From contig NC_037093.1 of the NCBI RefSeq assembly GCF_002994745.2, forward strand, positions 13,062,400-13,126,399: DNA of 64,000 nucleotides. Direction: 5' to 3'. The DNA comes from Rosa chinensis. Its lineage: Eukaryota; Streptophyta; Magnoliopsida; Rosales; Rosaceae. Position 1 is the first letter of the stretch; each line of letters starts with the position of its first letter. The notes beneath the pieces were generated by a model. The model was not told where the DNA came from. It made no database searches and saw only the letters and a list, made by a program, of their open reading frames with translations. Below are positions 23,901 through 32,401 of this stretch, one piece after another. The position numbers were made by a program, and so were the translations under genes.

Positions 23901-26900
23901 CACTAGAGCGACACATAAACTTCTCTAAGATGCGTCTTTGTTCGCAATCATTAGAGGTAATGCAAATGAACTCATTTCCGTTCTCTACATGCATTTTCGC
24001 ATGGAATTCGTTGGCTATTCATAGGGTACTATTTGCCCCAAGAGCGTAGAGAGTTTCTGTGACAACTGTAATCAAGGTGCCATTTGGCAAGTGGAACTTG
24101 GGCTATTCCATGTCCTTGAATTAATACTGATGGCCCAGCCATCGTAGTCACAAAGTCATATGCTCAGAATCAAAATTGAGTCATAATGAAAAGAACTCAA
24201 AATTTTATTCATAAGCCAACGGAATACATCATTGTTTCTATGATCAAACAAAATCTAATCCAATAAAAAGTAATATGGCAATCGCCTACAACTCTTGGAA
24301 AATAAAAAGACTTAATCAAAATCGCCAGTTTCTGGGTCTTGATCCTTGTAGTCTTCCACCCTTAGATCTAGATCGCCATCTTGATCTTCTTGTGCCATGT
24401 AATTCGCTTCCCTTGCTTCACGATACTTCTTGTATGCGTTTGCAACATTCTGGGGTGCGGTACATGATTTGGCCCAATGTTCAGTTGATCCACATCGAAA
24501 ACAAACATCATTATGGTCAGGCTCCCTTGATCGAGGCGCCATTGGGGCGCGATTTGGACGACCTATCCTCTTGGTGGCGTTACCACCATGGTCGGAGGCT
24601 CCGCCTCTCTCTCTCTTCACACGTTGACCTCCACGGTTCCGTGCACGCCTCTCTTGGCGATTACCTTCCTCTTTAGGGCGAACATATGGACCAGAATGTC
24701 CAGAATTATCCCTATCCTTAGGGTTTCGCTCCTTACGTCCTCCATTAGGGGCGCGACTATAGTTAGACTCCGGAATAGGCTTAGTTCCCACGGGTCTAGC
24801 ATTATAGTTCTTCACAAGGATATTGTCGTGCTTTTCAGCTACGTTCATGGCGCCAATGAGCTCATGAAACCTTGTGATACGTCCTGCATTTACATCAATC
24901 TGATAATTCTTTGAAATCATCAGTGCAGCGACGGGGAAGGTAGAGAGAGTCTTCTCGATCAACATCGTATCAGTTATGGCTTGGCCACAAAACTCCATCA
25001 GAGACTTGATACGAAGAGCTTCCGAGTTATAATCAAGCACAGACTTGAAATCACAAAAGCGGAGGCTATGCCATCGTACTTCTAAATCAGGAAGCAGGGA
25101 GTCACGAACGTTGCCAAATCGCTGCTCAAGTTCTACCCATAGCTTTCTTGGGTCTTCCTCATTGAGGTATTCATTTTGGAGCGCGTCATTCATGTGCCTT
25201 GTCATGAGAATTATGGCTTTAGCTTGTTTTGCTTCGAAAGCAGTAGCTTGCTCAATGGAGAGCACGTTCTGACCAGGCTCTTGGATGGCTCCCAGAAGTC
25301 CATCAGCCTTAAGATGTTGGCGCACATCTCGGACCCACCTATGGTATCCTGCGCCAGTTGTTTCTAGTGGAACGAAGTTCAACTTGTTCAGGTTACTCAT
25401 CCTGAAAAACAACACAAGATTAGGGTTAGTTTCGGAGCGAAAGGGCTACCACGAAAAACTATTAAATTTCTGAGCGTAGTCGCTTCCAAGAAATTAGAGA
25501 TTTTCTGAGCGTAGTCGCTTCTAAGAAAATCCGATTCCAAGAGGGATTTTGGATTAGATCGAAACAACGATATATGTGGTCGATCGTTTTCTTCTCAACA
25601 AACTCTAAGTTTGGAGGACTCTACAAGCTCCAAGCTTGGAGTGAGCGCGAACCCCCACAGTTCGGCTTTTGGTCTCCCCTATGTAGAGAAAGGGGGGTAG
25701 AAGAAGGGATGTTGGAAGTCCCCGAGAAAAGAAGAAGAAATAAATAAAAAAACTTCAAAAACGGGAACCTTTAGAAAAGTTTACCTTAAAAAGATGGCCG
25801 GAAAAAAAAATGTCGTCGGAAGTTACTGTAGCTGACCGGAAAAAGTCGCCGGAAAAACTGCAGAAATCGCCGGAAATTGGCCGGAAGTCGGCAGGAAAAG
25901 CGTTAACCGGTCGTTGACCGGCGTTGACCGAGTGCTGACGTGGCAGTCCGACGCTGACGTGGCACAGCAGCGTTGACGTGGCTGCTGACTGGATGCCTGC
26001 GTGGCTTGCTGACGTGGCAGGTTTCTTGGCGGCTTGCGGCTTGTGGCTCGGCGGCTTGCGGCTATGCGGCTTGGCTTTGCACGTGGGCTTCGCTGGGCTG
26101 CAGGCGGGCTTGGGCTGCAGACGGGCCTGGGCTGCAAGAGTTCTTCTCCTTTTTTTTTCTCTCTTTTTTTTTTCTTCTTTCTGCCGGTTCAGATTTTGTG
26201 GGCATAAATGGCCGGTTCAGTCGAATTTAGGCCGGTTCCGGTGATGAATTTTCGTCTCCGGTGATCTGGTGTCCGGATACAGCTTCTGGTGAAGTTTCGT
26301 AGCAGTTGGCTGGGAGGAAAGTATCGAACCGGGCAGGGAGGATAAAGATATGTCCGGTGGCCGGTTCGGATATTTTCCGGCCGGTTCTTGGGGCGGGGCC
26401 GCCGGTTCTGGACTCCTGGAGTTGAGATCTTCAAGGTGGGCGGCGGTGGTTTCTGGGATTTGAAGGCTACGAATTTAGGATTTCAGGGTTAGGGCTCGTG
26501 CTGATAACGTGTTGTAGGGAAACTGAATTTGAGAGGAATTTGCTATGTATTCTCATTGATAATAGGGGCCTCTTTATGTAGAGGATTACAATGCATAGAA
26601 TCTCAATCATACAAGGAAAGTAATTCTACATTGAATAGGATTCTAGATCCTTCTAATTAAATCCTATTACCACTAGGTCAAGTAACCTAGAGTTTGGGCT
26701 AAACACAAAATAGGTTTTCCTTGAACAAGCCTATATTTATTTGAACTACTTTCCAAATCTTGACTTAAAATATTCCTTTTGTATTCTTCATCATTTTGAC
26801 GGTTTGACCCATCAGTTTGGCTACTAGTGCCTTAGAGAAGGAATTATCTAGAGTCTGTCTGATACAGTTTCCACTTTCGAAGTTGCATTCGTCAAGGATG

Positions 26901-29192
26901 CTAGACAAGTAGACATAATCTAGAGTTGGTCTTAATTACAAATGACTGGGTCGAGGACTATAGAGTGACAAACTAGGAAACAGTTGTCTTTGAAAAATGT
27001 ATAACTTGAGAGTTTCTTTTACATGACATGTTTATTTTTGTAATCTTTACTTCATGACCGATTAGAATTGCTATTCTGGGCATGAATGTGGAGAAAGAGA
27101 GAGATTATCCATTAGTGCTGTTATATACTCTGAATTGTCCTTGTAGATGAACTCCATGGACTTGCTCTTGGGAGGAATATTATTAAGAACTTGCACATGG
27201 CTGGGAAACAGAGTTTGAAAAGTGGATTGCAGACCATGAGTTCCAATCATAAGGAACCATTATTTGATGTAAAGGAACTTCGTTCCATTGCACCAACAGA
27301 CCATAAGCAACAGTTTGATATTCGTTCAGTTATTGCTCGCATTGTCGACGGAAGCGAATTTGATGAATTCAAGAAATTGTATGGCACTGTGAGGGCATTT
27401 ACACCCATTCAAATTTAGATTGTTTCATTCATTCCACAAATACTCAAAATTTTTAATTTAATAGCTTCTGTGCAGACTCTTGTGACAGGTTTTGCTAGAA
27501 TCTTCGGACAGCCTGTTGGAATTATTGGAAACAATGGGATATTATTTAATGAATCTGCTCTAAAAGGTGCCCACTTCATTGAATTATGTGCTCAACGAAA
27601 TATTCCTTTGATCTTCCTTCAGAACATCACCGGATTTATGGTATGTAAACTTGTTGTCCTTTCTTGCAATTCTTTTGTGAAGAAGATAGCAGGGTCACTC
27701 TGTCATATAGTTATTCTGAAGAGGGCATCCTCCAAACCTGTGTGATATAAGACTTCTAACAACCAGGGTTATATATGTTATGGCAATTATATCTCTCTTA
27801 TATGTGTTACACATCATACTTATGGTAATAAAGTGTGTGAGCATGTTTGGTGTCACTCTGTAGATAGACTAGTTTTATCGTAGGTTTTCCTTTTTAACAA
27901 ATGTATCTGATAAGCTGAGGCTGGTTAAGTGAAGATGTAGTGAAGATAGAACCTTGAGCAAGGTGGTTGAAGCATGGAACTGAATGTCCTTCATTTTGTA
28001 GGTTGGCTCGAGATCTGAAGCAGACGGAATAGCAAAATCTGGAGCAAAAATGGTGATGGCAGTTTCTTGTGCCAAGGTTTGTTTTTCCTTGTTTCGTGGT
28101 TAAAATTGTTGCAAGCTTGTGAAGATATGAACCCCTGAGTGTGTCTTAAGCAGGGTGTTACTGCTACATAGCTGAAGACTGTTAAACTTGTATAATCTGA
28201 CCGCACGCAAAGTATTTAACGTACATCTTATTAGACACAGAGGCTTATGTCAGTTTCTAACTTCCCACCATACTATTTGCTATGATGATTCCATTCACTT
28301 TTTCATCATCTTAAATTTTGTTTCCAGTATGCATTCAATTGTAAATGCTGTGCTGCTATAATCAGCAACTTTTTGTTTGAAATGCCTTCTTAATTGTTTT
28401 AAGAATATATTTCTGTGCGTCAACTTTTCTCCCATTTGGCATGTTTTCTTTAAAGTTACTTGATATTTTCAGTAGGATTGTTGGAAAAGTCATTGATTCT
28501 TCTCTAATGACTGAATTAATCATTAGTCGCAAATAAAACGGGAAAAGAGAAGTAGAACCTTGATCTACTCTTGTAATATCAAAGATTAATGTTTGTAGGT
28601 TCCCAAAGTTACTATTCTTGTTGGTGGAAGCTTTGGCGCTGGCAATTATGCAATGTGTGGTCGTGCTTTTAGTCCCGATTTCACGTTCATTTGGCCGAAT
28701 GCCAAAATATCTGTGATGGGTGGTGCTCAGGTGAACCTTTCATACAACATATCTGTATTTAATTTTCCCGTCTGATCTCCGCTACACAACTAACAGCTGC
28801 TTTAGATGTGTTGACATATCTTTATTAAATTTTCAGGCTGCTGGTGTCCTTTCCCAAATAGAAAGGAGCAAGAAGAAAAAGCAAGGAATTGAGGTAGATT
28901 TTCTGTCTTTCACTGATGAAAGATTACTTTGTTTCAAAATGGATCAGTGTGCTCTTATTTATTGGTATCGTGTGCATGTGTTGTGCAGTGGGACAAGGAA
29001 GAAGAGGAGAAGTTTAAGGCAATGGTAGTAGAGGCATTTGAGAGAGAAGGAAACTCTTATTACTCCACAGCAAGGCTCTGGGATGATGGGATTATTGATC
29101 CAGCTGACACAAGAAAAGTCATAGGTCTCTCCATCTCTGCCTGTATGAACCGTGACCCAGAAGAAACCAAGTACGGTGTATTCCGAATGTAA
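14914..29192 (+). CDS. MCCB: methylcrotonoyl-CoA carboxylase subunit beta, mitochondrial
   Basis: Carboxyltransferase subunit of 3-methylcrotonyl-CoA carboxylase. In mitochondria it moves CO2 from biotin on the alpha subunit to 3-methylcrotonyl-CoA, in leucine breakdown. I resolve ten coding exons: 14914-15099, 15195-15314, 15444-15878, 16012-16102, 27147-27388, 27476-27640, 28002-28076, 28599-28730, 28837-28893 and 28989-29192. All junctions are GT-AG and all join in frame to a 568-residue protein, near the family's usual length (about 587 in Arabidopsis). Seen: an Arg/Ser-rich targeting N-terminus, [33 protein letters not shown] and [19 protein letters not shown] loops (here [15 protein letters not shown]), and the C-terminal GVFRM ending. 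Intron 4 is 11,044 bp because of nested retrotransposons; the others are 85-522 bp. The gene looks functional, provided the long intron is spliced. Confidence 0.95.
16292..16732 (-). repeat. 3' LTR of the intronic gypsy element
   Basis: 441 bp, TG...CA. It includes several ATCACAC-type short repeats (CATCACACCGGTAG, GGCATCACACC) near 16420-16495 and a CTCTATATATAGGG box. It closely matches the split partner LTR (20165-20540 and 26733-26793, 437 bp in total). Confidence 0.9.
16734..17441 (-). pseudogene. retroviral-type aspartic protease region
   Basis: Two minus-strand frames. The upstream piece (17153-17428) contains [13 protein letters not shown], the gypsy protease active-site region, where the usual catalytic D-S/T-G is read as D-G-G. 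The downstream piece (16730-17101) has the ARILLGRLW block typical of the protease flap and C-terminal region. A stop separates them and no RT follows before the LTR. Cleavage activity is unlikely. Confidence 0.75.
17442..19126. mobile_element. probable hAT-like DNA transposon insert, non-autonomous
   Basis: A 1.68-kb block interrupts the gag-protease coding region of the gypsy element. Its ends are imperfect inverted repeats: left TAGGCCCGGCCTTAG, right (reverse complement) CAAGGCCGGTCCTGAG, each followed by a second GGCCTTGG-type block. This resembles plant hAT termini of the CAGGGCCGG type (family knowledge). The 8-bp flanks (ATTCTGAT and AATTTCAA) are not a clean duplication. No transposase is seen; the short ORFs near 18450-18700 are pyrimidine-rich chance frames. 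Also inside is a run of about 22 A at 19019-19042. Confidence 0.5.
19150..20148 (-). pseudogene. gypsy gag with zinc knuckle
   Basis: Gag from an ATG at 20148. It has a basic N-terminus, a coiled-coil-like acidic stretch, the Retrotrans_gag core ([49 protein letters not shown]) and, near 19154-19198, a zinc knuckle reading [14 protein letters not shown], where the usual histidine is tyrosine. A frameshift near 19900 separates the N-terminal frame from the core, and another break lies near 19400. It would have formed the capsid of the virus-like particle; it is now non-functional. Confidence 0.8.
20165..20540 (-). repeat. 5' LTR of the intronic gypsy element, first part (split)
   Basis: This part matches 16292 onward. 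It is interrupted after ATAAAAGCCT by copia element B and resumes at 26733-26793. The interrupted site carries the AGCCT duplication. Confidence 0.9.
20541..20758 (-). repeat. 3' LTR of copia element B
   Basis: 218 bp, TG...CA on the minus strand, with the box CTCTATATAAAG (reverse complement, near 20595-20610). The only difference from the other LTR is TATAT versus TATGT in the CTTTATATAG/CTTTATGTAG stretch. Confidence 0.95.
20759..20770 (-). promoter_or_regulatory. polypurine tract of element B
   Basis: Reads CACAAGGGGGAG on the minus strand directly before the 3' LTR; plus-strand DNA synthesis primer. Confidence 0.85.
20900..24200 (-). pseudogene. decayed pol (integrase, RT, RNase H) of element B
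   Basis: Recognisable but broken copia pol. From high to low coordinates: integrase-side sequence with a zinc-binding-like H-x-GHPGHD stretch near 23800, the RT N-terminal block near 22350-22540 ([15 protein letters not shown]), the block before RNase H ([20 protein letters not shown], near 21650) and RNase H ([19 protein letters not shown], near 21330). No open frame here exceeds about 100 codons on the coding strand. The protein products are certainly lost. Confidence 0.85.
24312..25400 (-). CDS. copia Gag, intact (element B)
   Basis: Uninterrupted 362-residue gag. The start is the ATG at 25400 (MSNLNKLNF), not an upstream TTG. Order: an N-terminal domain common to copia gags ([17 protein letters not shown]), the UBN2-type capsid core ([36 protein letters not shown]), an Arg/Gly-rich basic linker, a CCHC zinc knuckle [14 protein letters not shown] with all four ligands, and an acidic tail rich in D and Q. 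It would package RNA in a virus-like particle. The ATG lies one base after an AG that looks like a 3' splice site. The same gag is frameshifted in element A and broken in D. Confidence 0.92.
   Translation of the reverse strand: MSNLNKLNFVPLETTGAGYHRWVRDVRQHLKADGLLGAIQEPGQNVLSIEQATAFEAKQAKAIILMTRHMNDALQNEYLNEEDPRKLWVELEQRFGNVRDSLLPDLEVRWHSLRFCDFKSVLDYNSEALRIKSLMEFCGQAITDTMLIEKTLSTFPVAALMISKNYQIDVNAGRITRFHELIGAMNVAEKHDNILVKNYNARPVGTKPIPESNYSRAPNGGRKERNPKDRDNSGHSGPYVRPKEEGNRQERRARNRGGQRVKRERGGASDHGGNATKRIGRPNRAPMAPRSREPDHNDVCFRCGSTEHWAKSCTAPQNVANAYKKYREAREANYMAQEDQDGDLDLRVEDYKDQDPETGDFD
25402..25784 (-). other. putative leader intron of element B
   Basis: In element orientation: TTTAAG|GTAAAC at the 5' end, ACTAACCC as a branch-site match, a T-rich tract and TTTTTCAG|GATGAG at the 3' end, 383 nt in all. 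Equivalent signals sit at the same places in elements A and D. Confidence 0.6.
25936..26019. promoter_or_regulatory. cluster of four TGACGTGGC boxes
   Basis: TGACGTGGCA or TGACGTGGCT at 25936-25945, 25955-25964, 25974-25983 and 26010-26019, in the transcribed leader of element B. The ACGT core with this flank is a known class of plant bZIP site (hybrid C/G-box, ABRE- and UPR-element-like). Two copies persist in the leader of element A (51674-51683, 51712-51721, opposite strand relative to the window). Function is inferred only. Confidence 0.5.
26496..26509 (-). promoter_or_regulatory. primer-binding site of element B
   Basis: Reads CGTTATCAGCACGA on the minus strand immediately after the 5' LTR. 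It lacks the TGG start expected of a tRNA 3'-end primer site and instead matches the complement of the tRNA-Ile(AAU) anticodon arm. Confidence 0.7.
26510..26727 (-). repeat. 5' LTR of copia element B
   Basis: 218 bp. This is the promoter-bearing LTR in element orientation; its near-identity to the 3' LTR marks a very recent insertion. Confidence 0.95.
26733..26793 (-). repeat. 5' LTR of the intronic gypsy element, second part
   Basis: 61 bp continuing the split LTR, matching the end of the 16292-16732 copy (TTGTATTCTTCATCA) and followed by the TTTTG target duplication (26794-26798). Confidence 0.9.
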
Positions 29193-29328
29193 TGTAATAG
29201 TAGATACATAAGAACATGTCTATAAAAGAGAGCGTTAGCAGCCACAATGCTAGTAACTTGCTCATTCTAATAATAAAACGTGCTCCTGAAATGTTGTTTG
29301 TCACAATCGTGTCAATATCTCAAAGAAA

Positions 29329-29538
29329 CCAACCCCCCTTGCTTTTTCGTTTGGTGAACCTAACAGAGGATGAGTTTATGAGAATTATAGATGTGGGTTC
29401 AGTTGCACCGGCAAGTCTACCATTGGCGCTATGAGCCCTCACAGTCCAATCATCATTTTGCTTCGACTCCTATAAACTCTACTCATTTTGATCTTGAAAA
29501 TGTACAAACGAACAAAACTGCATTCAATATACGGAGCA
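29329..29538. repeat. right copy of about 210-bp direct repeat flanking MCCB
   Basis: Begins about 137 bp after the MCCB stop codon and pairs with 14622-14840 in the same orientation. A short open frame through it (ending near 29434 with DVGSVAPASLPLAL) is broken in the left copy; I recognise no family. Confidence 0.85.
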
Positions 29539-30131
29539 GATCGAATGACACTTATTGACCCGGTCATCATGAAACATCATAATTTCAGATTTCATAAACA
29601 GGAAGGAAAGGGGTAGGAAATGCTCCAAATTCAAATATTTTACCAAATTCAAATTTCAAAATGATACGGCTTCTGTCATGGCATGATTATTTCATCTTCT
29701 ACGCCACGACATTTCAAACTCAATATCGTATAAAATTCTAAGATACATAGCACTACTCTATATCATCATCTCACTTTTTATTTTTATTTTTATTTTTATA
29801 AATTGCATATTATTAAGCTTACATCAGATTGTCAATAATGTCTATCCATTAACCAAACTTAAAATTCAAAAAATAAAAACGCTCTATAACTAAAATATAC
29901 GTTGTCTGAATACATTTCGATAATATATGTACAAACAATTGTGTGGAAGAAGTAAAAAAGGTCATCGCTTCCACTACATCAATTGCAAGTTCCCATCATC
30001 TCACATGTACTTAAGAAAAACAACTGTTACCTCGATTTATGGTGGAATGCAATCGAGGAATGCAATATAGAAATATCCAAGTTGGAAAAGCCTAAGGTTA
30101 TAGAGCTGTCAAGAGGAGTATGATAACAAGA
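29539..30131. other. AT-rich intergenic spacer, nothing recognised
   Basis: AT-rich, with a (TTTTTA)n-like stretch near 29775-29800. No domain-bearing ORF or repeat boundary is seen. It holds the 5' flank of the tRNA gene. Confidence 0.6.
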
Positions 30132-30204
30132 GCGCCCGTGGCCTAATGGATAAGGCATTTGACTTCTAATCAAAGGATTGTGGGTTCGAATCCCACCGGG
30201 CGTG
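30132..30204 (+). tRNA. tRNA-Arg (UCU anticodon)
   Basis: 73-nt cloverleaf with acceptor stem GCGCCCG/CGGGCGT (one G-U), anticodon stem TTTGA/TCAAA and loop CTTCTAA, giving anticodon TCT, which reads AGA. T arm GTGGGTTCGAATCCCAC with an intact B box (GGTTCGAATCC, 30183-30193) and an A box starting near 30139. No intron. The discriminator base is G. It is a nuclear gene, since no CCA is encoded. Confidence 0.95.
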
Positions 30205-30208
30205 CCTC

Positions 30209-30215
30209 TTTTTTT
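30209..30215 (+). terminator. RNA polymerase III terminator
   Basis: Run of seven T four bases after the tRNA-Arg 3' end, as expected for Pol III termination. Confidence 0.85.
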
Positions 30216-30357
30216 CTAACACGTTTCTTTTTTTCCACATCTGCCCCCCCAATCTCTCTTGGTCCCACCACACTCGTCCTCTTTCTCCACCAATCACTAT
30301 CACCACCAAATCAATCATCACCTTAAAACCCAACTTCACCGTTCCCATTTCCCCCTC

Positions 30358-30378
30358 ACTCTCTCTCTCTCTCTCTTC
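30358..30378. repeat. (CT)n tract upstream of thioredoxin m3
   Basis: CT microsatellite ending 8 bp before the ATG at 30387; presumed 5' UTR. Confidence 0.85.
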
Positions 30379-30386
30379 TGTCATCC

Positions 30387-31379
30387 ATGGCTGCCTCCTC
30401 CACATTTCCTTTACGCTCCTCACGCGCCGCCCTCCAAAACCCAATCTTCCTTCACTCTCGCCTAAACCCTACTACGCCCACTCCCGTCCTCTCTTTCCCG
30501 CTCCGATTGCGCCACTCCAAATGGTCCGTTAAGCTTCCAAATGCCTCTCCTCGCACCTTCAAGATCTTCTCCGTCCGCGAATCCAAAGGTACTTCTCATC
30601 CACGTTCATAGATCTGATCTTTTTCAATTTCGCTTTTCGCTTCTTGTTCATAGATCCGAGAGGTTTTTGTTGTTTATGTTAGAGAGATTAGTTGCTTGCA
30701 TGTTTGGCTGGCCTGGAATTATTATAACCAATTAAACAAAGCTCGAAACCAATGATCTCATGAATTTCACGGTCAGCTATGATCTTCGCTGAATTAAATA
30801 ATAGCTTCAGAGAGATTTGTGTAATTGTATACAACTAGAAATGATGATTTGTTCTTTTAAGCTTTTATGCAACTAGAAGCGATTATTATATGTTCGAGCT
30901 TTTGGTCTCTTTGAAATGATCAATGGGGGCAGTGATGTTTTGCTTTCCAATCCATGTCATCTTTATAGTATTTAAGAGTAAGACTTTACATATATGCAGC
31001 TATGGAAACATAGACCGGCTAGTGGCCCTCTTAACCATACTGAGTTTGTGTCTATGCAGCTCCGCCGGTTACCACAGACTCGTGGGAGAAATCAGTTATT
31101 AACAGTGAAACTCCTGTCCTAGTCGAATTTTATGCAAGCTGGTGTGGGCCGTGTAGGATGGTCCACCGCGTGATTGATGAAATTGCGGTTGAGTATGCTG
31201 GCAAGCTCAAGTGCTTTGTGCTCAACGCGGATGTTGATTTGCAGATTGCTGAGGACTATGACATTAAGGCCGTACCTGTGGTTTTGCTGTTTAAGAATGG
31301 GAAGAAATGTGACACTGTGGTTGGTACCATGCCAAAGGATTTCTATGTTGCTGCCATTGAGAGGGTCCTGAAACCGTAA
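30387..31379 (+). CDS. TRXM3: thioredoxin m3, chloroplastic
   Basis: Disulfide reductase of the plastid m-type group. Two exons, 30387-30588 and 31060-31379, join through a split Ala codon (GT-AG) to 173 residues. Residues 1 to about 67 are rich in Ser, Pro and Arg, as in a chloroplast transit peptide. The thioredoxin fold follows, with the redox site WCGPC (95-99), [12 protein letters not shown] before it and the [12 protein letters not shown] cis-proline loop after it. The VHRVIDEIA and [16 protein letters not shown] segments match the m3 subtype (Arabidopsis GAT1), which is linked to callose control and plasmodesmatal permeability (family knowledge). The start lies only 182 bp after a tRNA-Arg gene on the same strand. 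Intact. Confidence 0.93.
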
Positions 31380-32401
31380 CCATCTCTTCCTATTTGCGCC
31401 AAAAGGAGTTAAGAACAGTATTAGTTGATTTTACCCCGACATGATACTTGTAAGATTTCCCATCGCCTGAATCTTCAAAGTGTCTGTACAGGCTGTACAT
31501 ATATATCTTAGACATATGCCTACTTCATTACCAGCATAGGTCTTAGTTACAGCATTACCTGTTTCTTGCTTCTCTTCTTTGGCACTGTCATATTCTTGGT
31601 TGAGGCATTGGCTGAAATGTATTGCACTGTTGTTGATTGTTCATCCCCAGTTTATTTTATTGGCTTGAACACTGATTTGTGATCGTAATGCAGAGTTAAT
31701 GATTCATTCGAATGAAACAAGGTTAATTGTTGATCACGAAATTGTTTTCTTTCTCATCCAATTTGGCTGGATTGATTTTTTGTTACTACACTGGGCTCCT
31801 GGAATTTGGAGCAAATCCAAATATCCAATTGCAGATTTTATCCCATCTTGTCAGTTATATCTACAGTCTGCACCACGCTAGCATCAAACAAAAGTTTACT
31901 ATGTCAATCGAAGAACGTTGTTCGGCCAATTAGGGTTACATATTACTTGGTGATGCATGCTTTTGGATTGTTGTTAGATGTCTAGGTTTTAGAACTAGTT
32001 CTAAATGTGCTTATTTTGATCCATGTACTTGGACTAAGTCTATTGATGTTGGTTTGGTTAAGCTAGTCCAACTAATACTGTGGAGGTTACGAGTTTAAAT
32101 TTCTTTGACATCAGAGTTAGGGTGGGGGTGGGGAGTTACATTGTCATTCAGAATATAAAAAAAAATAATAATAATAAACAAAAATAAAAAAAAACTCTAT
32201 TTATGCACCTTCCCAACTCCCACACCCACATGACCAGATTAAAATTTTCAACTTCATACGACAATTTATCTCGGCTTTGGTGGTGCAGCTGCATCTATTT
32301 TGTGCCTTACATCATTAGGGCCTTATAGTGACATGAGTGTTGCTTACCCTTTTCAAGTTCTTACTTTTTAATCCCTCCTGGTAAAAAACCCTCCTAGGAA
32401 G
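31380..32401. other. 3' flank of TRXM3 and intergenic DNA
   Basis: Contains the presumed 3' UTR of TRXM3. No further gene is seen; short ORFs have no domain. An A-rich (AAT)n-like stretch lies near 32156-32190. Confidence 0.5.

Larger units (their letters stand above)
20541..26727 (-). mobile_element. young Ty1/copia element B, nested in a gypsy LTR
   Basis: Complete minus-strand LTR element of 6187 bp. LTRs of 218 bp (20541-20758 and 26510-26727) differ at only one position that I can find, and the target duplication AGCCT is intact (20536-20540 and 26728-26732). A primer-binding site, a leader with an intron-like segment, an intact gag, a decayed pol and a polypurine tract follow in the normal order. 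It inserted into the LTR of the older gypsy element inside MCCB intron 4. Confidence 0.95.
16292..26793 (-). mobile_element. gypsy-type gag-protease LTR element in MCCB intron 4 (with nested inserts)
   Basis: Minus-strand element inserted antisense in MCCB intron 4. LTRs lie at 16292-16732 and, split by a later insertion, at 20165-20540 plus 26733-26793; both have TG...CA ends. The target duplication is TTTTG (16287-16291 and 26794-26798). The internal region encodes gag, a zinc knuckle and an aspartic-protease-like domain, but no RT or integrase, so it is non-autonomous as it stands. A sequence like the initiator-tRNA-Met primer site (ATCAGAGC) overlaps the 5' LTR end near 20160. Confidence 0.88.

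Noticed and set aside
24275..24914. Plus-strand ORFs of up to 133 codons opposite element B gag
   Set aside because: Shadows of the gag frame; the minus strand has the zinc knuckle and capsid motifs.
25823..26244. Alanine/tryptophan-rich ORFs on both strands near the 5' LTR of element B
   Set aside because: They come from the GC-rich repeat leader with TGACGTGGC boxes; no conservation in A or D.
30166..30444. 92-codon open frame on the minus strand
   Set aside because: It is antisense to the TRXM3 leader and first exon and overlaps the tRNA gene; it has no domain.
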